From: Knufia peltigerae
Lineage: Eukaryota; Ascomycota; Eurotiomycetes; Chaetothyriales; Trichomeriaceae
Direction: 5' to 3'
NCBI GenBank assembly: GCA_030247855.1
Contig: JAPDRN010000004.1
Span: 558,001 to 622,000, forward strand
Length of the DNA: 64,000 nucleotides
The notes beneath the pieces were generated by a model. That model was not told the DNA's origin. It worked only from the letters and a program-made list of their open reading frames with translations, and searched no databases. Every line of letters begins with the position of its first letter. The first letter of the stretch is position 1. The position numbers and the translations under genes are program-made. This document shows positions 53,225 through 64,000 of this stretch, one piece after another.

Positions 53225-55021
53225 ATGACAAATGAGAAGTTGCATGGGGAAACCAGTATGGTTGTCAAGCCTGAGGATGAAGTGCCGACTCACATCCCCA
53301 TAAACAGAGAGGACAGCATCGGAGATGGGATGTTGAAGTCCATCGGAAAGGATGCGGATGCTGCTCTACATTTTACTAGCGGCGGGGCCATCTTTATCGA
53401 TGAAACTACTGACAAACGCATTCGAAGCACTATCGACTGGCATATCATGCCCTGGATGTTTGCTCTCTATACCTTGCAATATATCGATAAGGTCAGTTTG
53501 AGCTTCGCAGTAGTAATGGGAGCTAGATCGGATCTGGGCATCAATGCTGTCCAGTATCCTTGGTAAGTGTTTCAGCGTCCTAATCCTCTCACGGCTTCGG
53601 TTGACAAATACTTGTTGCAGGACCGGGAGCATCTTCTACTTTGGCTACCTCGCATTTGAATACCCCCACAATCGATTGATGCAAAGACTGCCACTGATGA
53701 AATATGTCTCCTGCACGGTGATCATATGGGGAATAGTTCTCTGTTGCCATGCTGGAACAACAAGTTTTGCTACACTCATGGTTGCTCGATTTTTCTTGGG
53801 AGCATTCGAAGGATCTGTGACAGCAGGCTTTGTCTTGTACACAGCACGGTTCTATCGCTCTGATGAACAAATTACACGGACATCTTTTTGGTTCTGCGGC
53901 AATGGGTTTGCGTCTATTGTGGGAGGAGCAATTGCCTATGGTATCGCCAGAGGCTTTGATGACAACCCGTCCGTGACATTCGCACCCTGGAAAGTGGTGT
54001 TCATCCTCTTTGGCATATTAACGGCATTGTTCGGCATCGGCATGCTCTTTTTCTTGCCCGATTCACCAATCAATGCCAAGTGGCTCAGTGATGAAGATCG
54101 TCATTTCGCTGTTGAACGCCTTCGTGACAATCAGCAAGGCATTGGTACGAAGACTTTCAAATGGTATCAGTTTCGTGAAGCCCTTTTGGATGCTCGAGTA
54201 AGATACCATCATTTTTGTGGCTGTTGAAGCGATCATTGACTCATCCTTCCAGGCTTGGCTGTATGCCCTCGTTGCATGTACAACGATGCTGCCGGCGGGA
54301 GGGTTTACGGTGTTTTTTACTCTACTGATCCAGGGTTACGGGTTCGACACACGAACTACACTCCTCTTATCAATGCCGGCAGGATTTTTCCAGATTCTAT
54401 CAAACGTCGGGCTTCCGTATGTCGGGTATAAGACTAAGAACAGAACGCTCGCTGCCTGTTGTGGTATGCTTGGTTGTCTTTTCGCCATTTCACTCATGGC
54501 CGGTCTTGCCACGGGTGGACCGACAAACCACCGCATTGGCCAGCTTATGGGATACTATATGTGGTTGGGGAATTCGGCGACTGCCCTCATAATTATCCTG
54601 AGTTGCATCTCAACCAACGTTGCTGGCTACACGAAGAAGACCACTGTCAATGCCATGGTATTGATTGCGTATTGTGTCGGATTCTTGATGTGAGTTTTCC
54701 CTAATGCCCCAGACACAGAGTATGAATGCTTGAGCATTGCTTGAGCATCCGGAGTGGGTTCAGTTAGGTGAGATCGGTACACATTGCTAACCTGTTTATA
54801 GAGGACCACAAACGTTTCGAAACGCGCCGTACTATTCGGACGGAAAATACACCACTATTGCGATGAACATTTTCGCCTTGGGATGTTTGGTCGTTCTTTA
54901 TTTTTTGAACAAAAGAGAGAATGCTAGGCGGGATGCACTAGATCTTCCACCACAGCCAGAGGAGCAGGCTTTCATGGATCTGACGGACCAGGAAAACAAG
55001 TACTTCCGTTATGCCTTGTAA
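53225..55021 (+). CDS. MFS transporter, allantoate permease (Dal5/ACS) family
   Basis: Four exons: 53225-53562, 53621-54197, 54253-54689 and 54802-55021, with introns of 58, 55 and 112 bases, giving 523 residues. About twelve membrane segments are readable. Anion:cation symporter landmarks: WHIMPWMFALYTLQYIDKVS in helix 1, then the motif around YFGYLAFEYPHNRLMQRLP, RFFLGAFEGSVTAGF, FWFCGNGFASIVGG, FFLPDSPINAKWLSDEDR at the central loop, and KTTVNAMVLIAYCVGFLMGPQTF. The family imports organic anions such as allantoate, nicotinate, pantothenate or dipeptides. Placement beside the amidohydrolase suggests uptake of its substrate, an inference. Cytosolic N-terminus of about 80 residues. Confidence 0.9.
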
Positions 55022-55502
55022 AGTGCGTTTGAGTCAGCATATGAACAGAAGATAGTATGGGTGGAGAAGATTCTAGAGTGAAAGACACTCTATAATATTG
55101 GAGGCATTTCGGGAAGTCGGCGCTTGTAGAAGATAGTAAAGAAGGAATCTTCATCTGAATTAATTTAGGATGCATGGCGTTGTTATATGTGGACGAGCGT
55201 CGGCCCCTTTTTCTCGACGAGGCTGAGGTAAGCCAAGGCTGGCGAGGCTTAGGCTAGCCTTGTGGCCACATCGCCTGTGCTGACCCGTCACTTTTTTGAT
55301 CTGCCCGCGATACTCTGTTACGACTGATGAGAACTTTCACTGCACCCGTTTGGCTTTTGTCCATTCAGGTTTCTCCATTTCTTTGACGCGCAATTTTCAC
55401 TCCTTCGGCTTTCTTTCAACAATCCAAGGTGCTCTTAACGGACAGTAAAGTAATTTTCTTACGAGTATCGCGCGACGCAGCCCCGGCGGCTTGCAATTCA
55501 CC
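55022..55502. other. Promoter region of SEC63
   Basis: 481 bases between two + genes. AGGCTNAGG/GGCTAGGCT-like words at 55220-55260. No gene seen. Confidence 0.5.
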
Positions 55503-57753
55503 ATGGCCTCCTCCGACTACAACTACGATGACCAGGGCCAGTTCTTTCCCTTCTTCATGCTGACAATGGCCGGCATTGTCACTCTCCCTCTCACATACAA
55601 CGTCTTCAAAGCCTCTACAGATCTCGAGCAAACCGCTTCGCATGTAAAATCAGACTTCAAGCCGAATCATGGAGACTTAATAGACGAACAAAGAAAAAAG
55701 CGGAAAAGAAGGGATCGGAAGACGAAGCGCATCATTGCGATGGTGGTAGGGTACGCATTCATGGCGTACATGATCTATCTCATTGCGGTCACCCAGAGAA
55801 CAGTGCCACAAATCTGGGATCCGTATGACATTCTCGGAGTCAAGAGAAGTGCCTCGGAGAAGGAGATTGACAAATTCTACAAACGATTGGCCATCAAACA
55901 TCACCCGGACAAGGCGAAGCCGGACCCTGCGAAGAATGAAACCCTGGAGACCATCAATGACCGATGGGTGGAAATGACAAAGGCATACAAGGCTTTGACT
56001 GATGAAGAGATAAGGAACAATTATCTACAGTATGGCAACCCGGACGGCCGACAGTCTACAAGCATAGGCATTGCCTTGCCAAAATGGATGGTCGAGGAGG
56101 AAAACCGATACTTTGTGGTCGCATTTTACGGCATCCTTTTGGGTATCATTCTCCCTTATACCCTGGCGAAATGGTGGTACGGCACTCAAGCTCTCACCAA
56201 GGATAAGGTCCTGCATGCCAGTGCTGGCAACCTGTTCCGGGAATGGAAAGAAGATATCTCAGAAGGCGGTGTCGTGGCAGCAACAAGTGCGGGTGAAGAA
56301 TTCAAAGAGGCGCTGAAGGGGACACGAAGTGACGCTGGAGCGGCGAAAGCTGAGAGCAAGGTTTTGAAGAGCTCGGTGCTCAGCGATGCAGACAAGGCTC
56401 GACTGAAGTCCATCGAAGACCCTGTGCGACGAAAGACGTTGGCTTTGCTCTGGGCCTATCTCGCTCGCATCGACCTCGAAGATACGGAGCTGGAACGGGA
56501 GAAATACGCGGTTGCGCCGACTGCGTTCCTCCTGAACAACTCTTTCGCTTCGGTCACTTTACCATTCCAGGTTGTCAAGCCTCTACTGTCCGCATACCAT
56601 ACCTCACAAAGCATCATCCAAGCAGTGCCTCCAAACGCTTCACCGCTACTACAACTTCCCAACTTCACGTCCGAACTGGCGAGCAAAATTACCGGCACCG
56701 CAAAGGAACCAGTCACCCTACAGCAGTTCATGTCTCTTCCGGCAGCCGTCCGGAGGAACCTGTGCTGCGGCCTCTCCGAAACACAATACAATCAAGCCAT
56801 GCAAGTTGCGTCTCAAATCCCCCATCTTCAAATCGCAAAGGCATTTTTCAAGGTCGTCGGCGAACGAGTCGTCACGCCGGGATCTCTCGTCCAGCTGGTC
56901 GTGAAGGCGCGTGTCATACCTCCAGGAACGAAAAACGTGCCACCCATTGATCCTCTCGACCTAGAGGATATCGACCCTGAAGAAGGAGATTTGGATGCAC
57001 TACACGGTCGCCAACCGGCAAAGTCCAAGCGCCGCAAGACGATAGACGGGAAGGTGGTTGAGGACGAGTCCAACCCTGGTTCCGTACAGCCTCCACTCGC
57101 CCACGCCCCGTACTTTGCGGCGGATCACGCACCGAGATGGCACATTTTCCTGGCCGAGGCAAGGAGTGGACGCATCTCGGTGCCACCGTTTACGTTCACC
57201 GCATTCGACAAGCCGATCTTCAACCCCGACGGCACACCCACGTTCAACATGTTGACGTTGAAATGCCCTTTCCAAGCACCTCCTCAAATTCATGCGTTCC
57301 CTTTCGTCCTACACCTCGTGTGTGACAGTTATATCGGACTTGACGCAAAGGTGGATGTCGTTCTTGATGTCCGGAATCCGAGCGAGGCGAACCAGGTGGA
57401 GAGTGACGATGAGATTAGTGAGCCTGATGAAGGTATGTGTTTTTTTTGTTCTGTTTTGGTTTTTTGGGCTCCGTGTTTCAAGGATTTTGACTAACTTGGG
57501 TCGCAACACAGATACGATAGCAGGACAACTTCAAGCCATGAAGTCAGGAGGTTTGTCTGGCGCGACGACCGGGTCCAACCCGACGACGAGAAGAAAGAAG
57601 AAGAGGACGGCGAGTCAAGTTGACGTACCTGTCGTACAGTCCGGCAACGCTGCGGCCGATAGCGACGAGGACGACGAGAGTGACACCGAGGGGGACGAGA
57701 GTGAAGATGATACTTCCGAGACGGACACCGAGACTGAAGATGAGGATTCTTAG
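55503..57753 (+). CDS. SEC63: Translocation protein Sec63
   Basis: Two exons, 55503-57432 and 57512-57753, with a 79-base T-rich intron, giving 723 residues; start MASSDYNYDDQG. Membrane segments: FFMLTMAGIVTLPLTYNVF, IAMVVGYAFMAYMIYLIAV and, after the J domain, VVAFYGILLGIILPYTL. The J domain (about 100-175) reads WDPYDILGVKRSASEKEIDK and on to KHHPDKAK, with the HPD triad at 134-136 for stimulating the luminal Hsp70 Kar2/BiP. The Brl/Sec63 domain follows (about 225-620, LQQFMSLPAAVRR, VTPGSLVQLVVKARV). The second exon adds the acidic, cytosolic tail (SDEDDESDTEGDESEDD) that binds Sec62 in yeast. It is part of the Sec61/Sec62/Sec63 channel for post-translational import into the ER. Confidence 0.93.
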
Positions 57754-58921
57754 GTAGCCATCACGACTAGCTGGTCCTTGCGCAAGTGGATCGAGCGAGT
57801 TGAGCGAGTGTTTCGATCAACCCGGAAAGTATTCTGTCTCTACATGGTCTTGGTAGGTTGTACGGGATCAAGAGATCAAGACGATTTGTCTTGACAGGCC
57901 AAGGAGGTGACAAAAAGCCCAAACCCTTTCTTCAAAGGAGGTTGTACGATAATGTCCAGAGTGTTGATTTTTTTCCCTTGAGACCAACACGCACGTCGAA
58001 TTTGTCACATTTTGCATTTGTATCCATGGCATTTGCATTTCAACGGTGTTTTGTTTGTTGTCTGGGTATGCGGTATGGAGAGGGACGTGTTTATACCTCG
58101 TCCGTCAAAAGACACATTGAAACACGGTACTACCTAGTTGTTGTAGAACATCAGAATTCAAAACCTTTCTACAGAGGGCATTGTCAATCTTTTGGTGCCG
58201 AGATGTACCGTATGCGTAGAGTGATTTTATACTCTGTGCTCCGCATTTGGTACTCGTATATACATATATTGCACCCGTACAATGTGATCTGGTCTGTGGT
58301 TGCAACATTTGAGGTATGATATCAATTGCTGACTTTGTCCCGGGGCGCCCTACAAAGTTGTATCTATCTTCAACTCGATATCCATACAACAGGAAACAAA
58401 TGCGTAAGGGTTTGCCTTCCTCAATCACACCAACTCACTCACTCAGGTACTTGGTTTTACTTACTCGACGCTTCCATAATCATACTCGTACAGAACACTT
58501 GGATGTACACTTATCACGTAGTACCTCACCACTCCCTTGGTTTGCAACGCACCGTCAACATCACGTCTCTCTTACCTTGTTCGTTTTTCATTTCTTGCGA
58601 GATAAAGAAGAAGAAAATCACTCGAGTCTGTTTTTGTAATTTTGTCTTTGTTTTTGATTTTCTGTTTTTGATTTTCTGTTTTTGATTTTCTGTTTTTGAT
58701 TTTCTGTTTTTGATTTTCTGTTTTTGATTTTGACTCTCCAGTATGTTGTTTATGGAGTCTCAGTACTTCGATGATGATTGTAGAATCCCCTTCTGTACTA
58801 CCAGTACATTGCAATACCTTGAAAAAAGCCCAACAATGTTTTCTCTCTGGGAGGTCTTTTGGGTTGCTCTTGAACAATGTAACCATTATTTGTGTACTCT
58901 GCACGTTTGTAACACTCTTCT
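57754..58921. other. Intergenic region with a 14-base tandem repeat
   Basis: Lies between SEC63 (+) and the small protein gene (-), which converge here. Overlapping small frames have no domain. A T-rich 14-base tandem repeat lies at 58650-58733. Confidence 0.55.
58650..58733. repeat. 14-base tandem repeat, six copies
   Basis: Unit GTTTTTGATTTTCT repeated six times head to tail, the last copy ending in GA instead of CT. On the - strand it is an A-rich 3' flank of the small protein gene. Confidence 0.85.
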
Positions 58922-59110
58922 TCACTTCTTCTCATTTGTTGCACCACCACTCATCTGGTTCATCTTTTCTTGGATCCTTTCCCTTCCGTCGTGCATGTAC
59001 TGCAAAGTCTTTTTGTACTGACGGTCCTGTGACTGTAGGGACAATTGGGTCATGCCGACCGCGGCCAAGGCTCCGAGACCGCCTAGGGCCATAATTGTTC
59101 GAGTTTGCAT
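58922..59110 (-). CDS. Small hypothetical protein with N-terminal hydrophobic segment
   Basis: 62 residues. The ATG is preceded by a run of ten A and an A/C-rich leader, and a purine-rich tract (59490-59560, CT-rich on the coding strand) lies about 400 bases upstream, both common at real fungal promoters. The protein starts MQTRTIMALGGLGALAAVGM, a short Arg followed by a hydrophobic Gly/Ala-rich stretch that could be a membrane anchor or mitochondrial signal. A charged helix follows (DRQYKKTLQYMHDGRERIQEK). I do not recognise the family. It could be spliced to a further exon, or be spurious. Confidence 0.4.
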   Translation of the reverse strand: MQTRTIMALGGLGALAAVGMTQLSLQSQDRQYKKTLQYMHDGRERIQEKMNQMSGGATNEKK

Positions 59111-60411
59111 TTTTTTTTTCGTTTTCTTGGTTCTTTTGTGAAGCGTGGTTGTGTTGTCGTGGTGGGAATGTATCGAGAAATTACTTTGGCGTTTCGAGAG
59201 AACCTTTCAAAAGTAGGATGTGATCGGTACTGTACTCCGTCACACGAGAATTGAATTTCTTGGGGGGGAGGGTTTTGCGAACGGGTGGTGTCGGTGTGCG
59301 AGTGCGATTGTTCTTCAGAGGGTCGTCTGAGCCTGCGGAAGTTGACTTTGATTCTTTTAAAAAGTGGTGGGATGAGTGGAGATTGGTGATGTTGTGAACA
59401 GCGGTGTGTTGTGGTAATTTCAAGACGAGTCTCTGTGTTTGGATTCCCTCTTGTCAAGAAATCGGGGGCGTCGTGAAGAAGTGTGGGATTGGAAACTACA
59501 AGGTAGTGGTGGTGGGAAGAAGAGGGAAAAGAGGAAGAGGGAAGAAAAAGAAGGGGGACTAAAGAATGATTAAATACCTTTGACAGTAAACATCTTTCAC
59601 CCCCTTCCCCGTCGGCAGAAGGGTAAGAGGGAGATTCGTAACCAACCTATAGTTAGAGGTACCTAGACTCACCACAGAAGGTGGGAGGCAGGGAAAGGTA
59701 CGGAGTACCACGTATGAAACGTCAAATAATCAACAAAGGGTCACAAGGGAAAGGGAACCCCGGGACTCCAACTTCCCTCCCCCGCACTTAATCATACTGT
59801 ATACAAATGTAAACGTCTCAGGCTAGTATCAAACGGAGAATACGGAGTAGCTCATACCCTTCGCGTCACGTGTGAATCATCCTCGGTGTAATTCGTCGGA
59901 AACAGTGACCTAATGTATAATTATACTCCTGTACAGAGTACATAAAAATACACGAAAAGTATACCTATGTAGGTACTCCGTACCCCAGGTACGGATATGT
60001 TACTTCCATACTTTTTGACCAAACGGCTCAAACTATAACTATCCTTCCGTATCTCACGGTATAGTTGCCGAGTCCTGTTTCCAACTCAAAAAGTCATCAC
60101 GGCATAGAGTGATAAAGGAGTACGCTGCAAAGATATACTATTTTCCCTTCTGCTTCTCTTGCTGGGTTTACCCTGTGAAACCAACAGAGAAATATTGCAG
60201 CTTCTATTCTGAAATAAGGACTCCATTCGGTGGCACAGGAAGACCATCACGTCCATCGTCAACTACAACCAAAAGAAATCTTCCTCCACCTGGGGTATTC
60301 CATGCCTCGTTTCCCTCGGTATAACTTAGGTAAGGTAGGTATCGTAAAAGCTGGCAGGAAAATTGAACCCTCCAAACCCTTTTCATCAACGAGTCAAGTA
60401 CCTAGGTAACT
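59111..60411. other. 1.3-kb intergenic region rich in TACGGAGTA words
   Basis: Lies upstream of the small protein gene and 3' of the oxysterol-binding protein gene, both on -. Holds the purine-rich tract at 59490-59560 and three copies of TACGGAGTA or its complement (59699-59707, 59841-59849, 59974-59982) plus near matches. No gene seen. Confidence 0.55.
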
Positions 60412-62325
60412 TCAACCTTCGGCATCGACAAAGACATCCACCTCGCTGGTGTCCGTGTCAGCTCTCTTCAGCGGCTTCGAACCCCCCTGAGGTACCATGG
60501 CTTCTTGCATCTTCATTCCCGACATTTTCTCATTCAATCCACCATCGTCGTCCATGAGATTGGCACTCTTGGGGGGGTTTCCGATCGGTGCGTTAGTACT
60601 CGTACTCTGATGTATAGGAGTCTGCTGCGGATCCGACGTTGGGTGCATTGGGTTGTGAGCTACCGAATCCTTTTGCACTGGCGGAGCATTACTGGATGGT
60701 CGAGAGTCAAAGTCAATGAGATTTTCATGGGCATTAGCTTGACTGGGAACATCTTTATGGCTTGGGCCACCACTGCTGGTGGGCCGATGGAACTCGGTAG
60801 ATCGAGAAGTCTTGACCGATTCTCGTTGTTCGAATGATCCTTGTCCTGGTAAAATGGGAGCTATCGACATAATTTTCTCCTCGAGCTCCTTGGGGTCATG
60901 CGTATCTCTGTAGAGAAGATATTAGCTTGATCACATTCCACGGGCTGTAGAAACATACAGATGAGCGTTGATGACCCATTCAAGATCCTCTTCACCTTCC
61001 TCCGGGCCTCCCGGACCGGCATGAACCCGTCGGAAAAGCTTGGGATGCCAATCGACGCCCATTTCCTCTCTTCGTTTCGCTTCTTCTCTCTGTCGGTCTT
61101 CAATCTTGGCTTTCTCCGTCGTGGCGGTTTCATGATCCACGGCATGGACAGCTTTGACCGTGCTTTGCCATAATCGTTGCGATTCACGCTCACCTTGTTC
61201 TTCGATTGGCCGCGTCTGGGGAGGAGCATGTTTGGCGTGTGTGGCATCGAAAAGCAATTTCTTCTGACCAGACTTGACGTCTTTGATGTACATTTCTCCA
61301 GACCACAATCCAGATAGCTCGAAAAGGACTTCGCCTGTTTTGTCGTGCTTGATAACACCTCCAATGGCATTATACGTGCCACCAACCCATCCTTTGGTTT
61401 TGAACTCGAGGTCTGCCATTAGGTTGTTCTCGGGACAGCGAACATAGGAATGGTCACCTAATTCGTACTTCATCTTGCCAAACAGAATCCCCCGGGCGTA
61501 CATATTGGGTTGAGTGAGGATACTATTGTCCGTTAGCGTCGAAGTCAACCACGGCATCACTCTTCCTTACTACTTCTCTCCTCCTTTGGACTTTCCTCTG
61601 TTTGTGAATCTGAGATAAGATATGCCCTCCATCATACTTGCTGCCGAGTTCCCCAGAAATTTGCTTCGAGGTTTCAGCGTGCCGTCCACCCGAATATGAT
61701 GTTCTGGGGCCATGAAGAAGTAGGACGATTTGGGCGGATGGTGTGAAGTCTGCTCCGATATGTAGTAACCCCGCGTATTGTCGGGATAATCCCAATAACA
61801 AGTAAAGACTTCTCCCAAGATTGGGTTAAGAGGTTTCTTGACTCCCCTGGTCCCTTGTCAGTTCGTGCTCATATTGGTATTAACTCGGAACGTACGGTGG
61901 CCGTATGTGCCAACCACTCAGGTAAAACTTGACCACCGCAACAAATCGTTGGATCGGGTCATCTATCGTCGGCATGGGTAGAAGGGTATCTGGGTGAGCC
62001 ATGAAACTAGGACATCCGTCAGCCATTGCTGTATGATTCCTCCTTCGGAAGCCTCACTTTGTGATTCTTTCAAGCATAGATCTTTCTTCGAGGATAAACG
62101 TCGGCAGGGTGACTCGAGACAAATCGGCCCCAGGCCGCAGTTGGGAGATGATGTGTGATAGCACTGCTTCTGGTCAGGCTGCATTCTGCGGTAACAACTC
62201 TTGACGGCACATACCATTTCCCTGCTCGGCCTCGACTACTGTGGTATCCTCGTTCTCCGAGTCACGAACATCTTCGGAGGATGATCGATTGCCTGCGGTG
62301 CCTGTGTAAGCAATATTTTCCAGCT
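60412..62325 (-). CDS. Oxysterol-binding protein (ORP), 5' end unresolved
   Basis: Exons: an upstream one ending at 62215, then 62169-62058, 62006-61896, 61846-61571, 61522-60959 and 60907-60412; introns of 45-51 bases, phases consistent. Earliest clear protein is SSSEDVRDSENEDTTVVEAE; no in-frame ATG precedes it, so a first exon lies further 5' and the outer boundary is approximate. OSBP domain: LSHIISQLRPGADLSRVTLP, FILEERSMLERITNFMAHPD, KFYLSGWHIRPPGVKKPLNP, the signature EQTSHHPPKSSYFF, then LTQPNMYARGILFGKMKYEL, GTYNAIGG, ELSGLWSGEMY and LFDATHAKHAPP. No PH or ankyrin domain is visible. The C-terminal 130 residues are disordered. These proteins move sterol and PI4P between membranes; the lipid is unknown. 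Confidence 0.88.
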
Positions 62326-63231
62326 TGCCCGGCCGAAGCCTGGGATGCACCTACGACCATGGCCACGCAAGGCCCCTCCTATTGAATGCTTCATCCTGTC
62401 TATTGGGCTGCTTCGGACTCTCAATGTTGTCCTCAGCACCAACGTTGATCTGGGTGGAGGGTTAGGAGTGGGATATAATATGACGTCGTGCGGGATTGGA
62501 GCAAGCGAAACTCGTAAGGCTTGGTCGGTCGGGGAGCGAGGGGTCGAGGTGGCGGATGCAAAGAGTCCAGATTCGAAAGCGACAACCTCGATCAAAAGAA
62601 TGCAAGAGTAGTTGTAGCGGGTGCAGAGATTGCAAGTTTATGCGTACAGCTAGAGAAGAGGGTAGTGGAGGAAAAAGATCATGCCGCTTGTCTGCGAGGA
62701 CGAGAATAAGGCCCGAGTCATTCAATGGTCATTTGGGAATGAAGCAGGTCATGCTGGCGTTGTAGGTGAGCTGTCGGATCTGAGGGCAGTGGCCAGCACC
62801 TGTAGGCGGCTGCCTAACGCCTAGACAGCCCTGGATTTGTAGGCACGAGCCCCAAGCACAAGCCCAAGACCGCTGAGTCCGAGCCAGTCAAGACCACCAG
62901 GCCACTACCCTATCTGGTGTCTCTCCCTGCGCTTTAACTGCGTCATGACGAGCATAAAAATTTTCTGCCTTGTGGCCTTTTTTTTATGCCGAGTGACCGC
63001 CTTATCCCACCACCTCAACTGTTGTTCGATGGGCACGGCTTCTCGTCTCATTTCTATCTCCGATTCATCCCTCTATTAATGACCAGGTATTCGGATGTCG
63101 GTATTCCAAACTCCCATTTCCTCCCACGCACGCGGCCTCTATCATGTACGATTATGGGTTGGGTAATCCCACTCTTCATGCAGCTTTCGGGAGTCTGGCT
63201 TTCCTTATGTTCAGCATCGACGATCACATGC
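62326..63231. other. Upstream region of the oxysterol-binding protein gene
   Basis: About 0.9 kb that should contain the missing first exon(s) and promoter of the oxysterol-binding protein gene and the 3' flank of the DUF3605 gene. A 120-codon frame on - (62236-62595) is out of phase with the exon that follows. Nothing else seen. Confidence 0.45.
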
Positions 63232-64000
63232 TCAGACCACAGAGTAGGAGTATTCTGTCCCAGAAGTCCAACTTTCCGAAGTCGGTCGATCTCCCCTGGT
63301 AACCTCATCCAACAAATCTCGTGGTGCTTTGTAAAGCATGACATGAAAATGCTCTAGATTGTCCAAAACCATCAGTCCAAGCTCAGCCTCGCCAATATCA
63401 CCTAGTTTTCAGACGGAGTCAACTTACCTAAAGCGTGTACACTCTTCAAGCTCTTCCAGTTCTTGAACCAAATGATCTGGTCTCTCGTTATACCTTGGCG
63501 TAAGAAGGTCTTCTTGATAAAGTCCTCAGTCTGTCTCTTTCCTTCTGGTGTGACCTCCCCGGTCTGCTCTTCCTCATCGATAGTGAACTTTGTCCATACC
63601 ACAAGGTGGGTGATATCCTCATCGACATGGTAGGGCCAGTCATTGTACAGGATCTTGAAATCACTGGCATCTTCAAATGGTGGCTTGTCGGAAGACGTAA
63701 TATCTGCCCACTTAAGTCTGAACTGCTTCACATACTCCAGCACGCTGCCATGCTTCTTCTTCAAATGGTGAATATACTCGAGGTAGCCTCGAAGCTGACT
63801 CGCATTGCGCTGGAATTGATAGATTGTATTTTCACCTGGATCAATCATCGGGTCAGCCGCTGGCCGCAGTGCATTCTCCTGCTGTACGCGTCTAGCCTCC
63901 AACGTTTCGCCCGCCTCGAGACCAAACATCAAGGAGGTGTAGGTTATACATACTAACCAACTCCTTGCACTTGTCCCAAGTAATTCTGTCAAATTCCTCG
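63232..64000 (-). CDS. DUF3605 protein, N-acetylglucosamine-induced protein 1-like (5' partial)
   Basis: The gene enters from the right edge. Exons on -: up to about 63950 (EEFDRITWDKCKEL), an intron of roughly 50 bases, then down to 63428, a 74-base intron (63427-63354), and 63353-63232. The protein has the DUF3605 landmarks: EEFDRITWDKCKEL, RNASQLRGYLEYIHHLKKKH, LKWADI, then FKILYNDWPYHVDEDITHLV, WTKFTIDEEE, RDQIIWFKNWKSLKSVHALE and HFHVMLYKAP. The HLVVWTK and WFKNWKSLKSVHALEHFHV segments are the family core. In Candida a homologue is induced by N-acetylglucosamine; the biochemical function is unknown. The true start lies outside the window. Confidence 0.82.

Overview
This window is nuclear DNA of a filamentous ascomycete (Pezizomycotina). 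The evidence is short spliceosomal introns of 44-127 bases with GTRNGT-like donors, CTRAY-like branch sites and CAG/TAG acceptors; several Zn2Cys6 transcription factors; fungal paralogue types (Gtt1-like GST, Dal5-type transporter, CYP504-like P450, a DUF3605 protein); CT-rich promoters; and the intergenic word TACGGAGTA. The class cannot be fixed by eye; Eurotiomycetes/Chaetothyriales is a guess. Splice sites were placed by hand, checking reading phase across each junction.

Left part (1-30 kb): mostly housekeeping genes. In order: Dbp6-type RNA helicase (+), a tandem-BTB protein (-), a Gtt1-like glutathione transferase (-), a complex I accessory subunit of the B15/NDUFB4 type (+), a GNAT acetyltransferase (-), an NSUN5/Rcm1 rRNA cytosine methyltransferase (+), a 1,453-residue acidic nuclear protein that looks like a fungal coilin (-), DNA ligase I (-) and a RINT-1/Tip20 tether (+) sharing a promoter that carries an MCB box, a succinate-semialdehyde dehydrogenase (+) and a short, divergent ELO-family protein (-).

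Middle part (31-55 kb): accessory metabolism. There is an FAD monooxygenase and an amidase. A 3.6-kb pyrimidine-rich region follows, with an array of AT-rich palindromes. Then come three Zn2Cys6 regulators within 7 kb and a compact group: P450, short-chain dehydrogenase, metal-dependent amidohydrolase and MFS transporter. The P450/dehydrogenase and amidohydrolase/transporter pairs are divergent with shared promoters, as expected for a small catabolic cluster.

Right part (55-64 kb): Sec63, a 62-residue small protein, an oxysterol-binding protein and, running off the right edge, a DUF3605 (N-acetylglucosamine-induced protein 1-like) gene.

The least explained structure is the palindrome array at 38.5-39.25 kb. 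It has twelve imperfect inverted repeats in a strand-biased CT-rich tract, and their arms appear to covary between copies. It lies upstream of a Zn2Cys6 regulator and could be a structured leader RNA or a palindromic DNA element.
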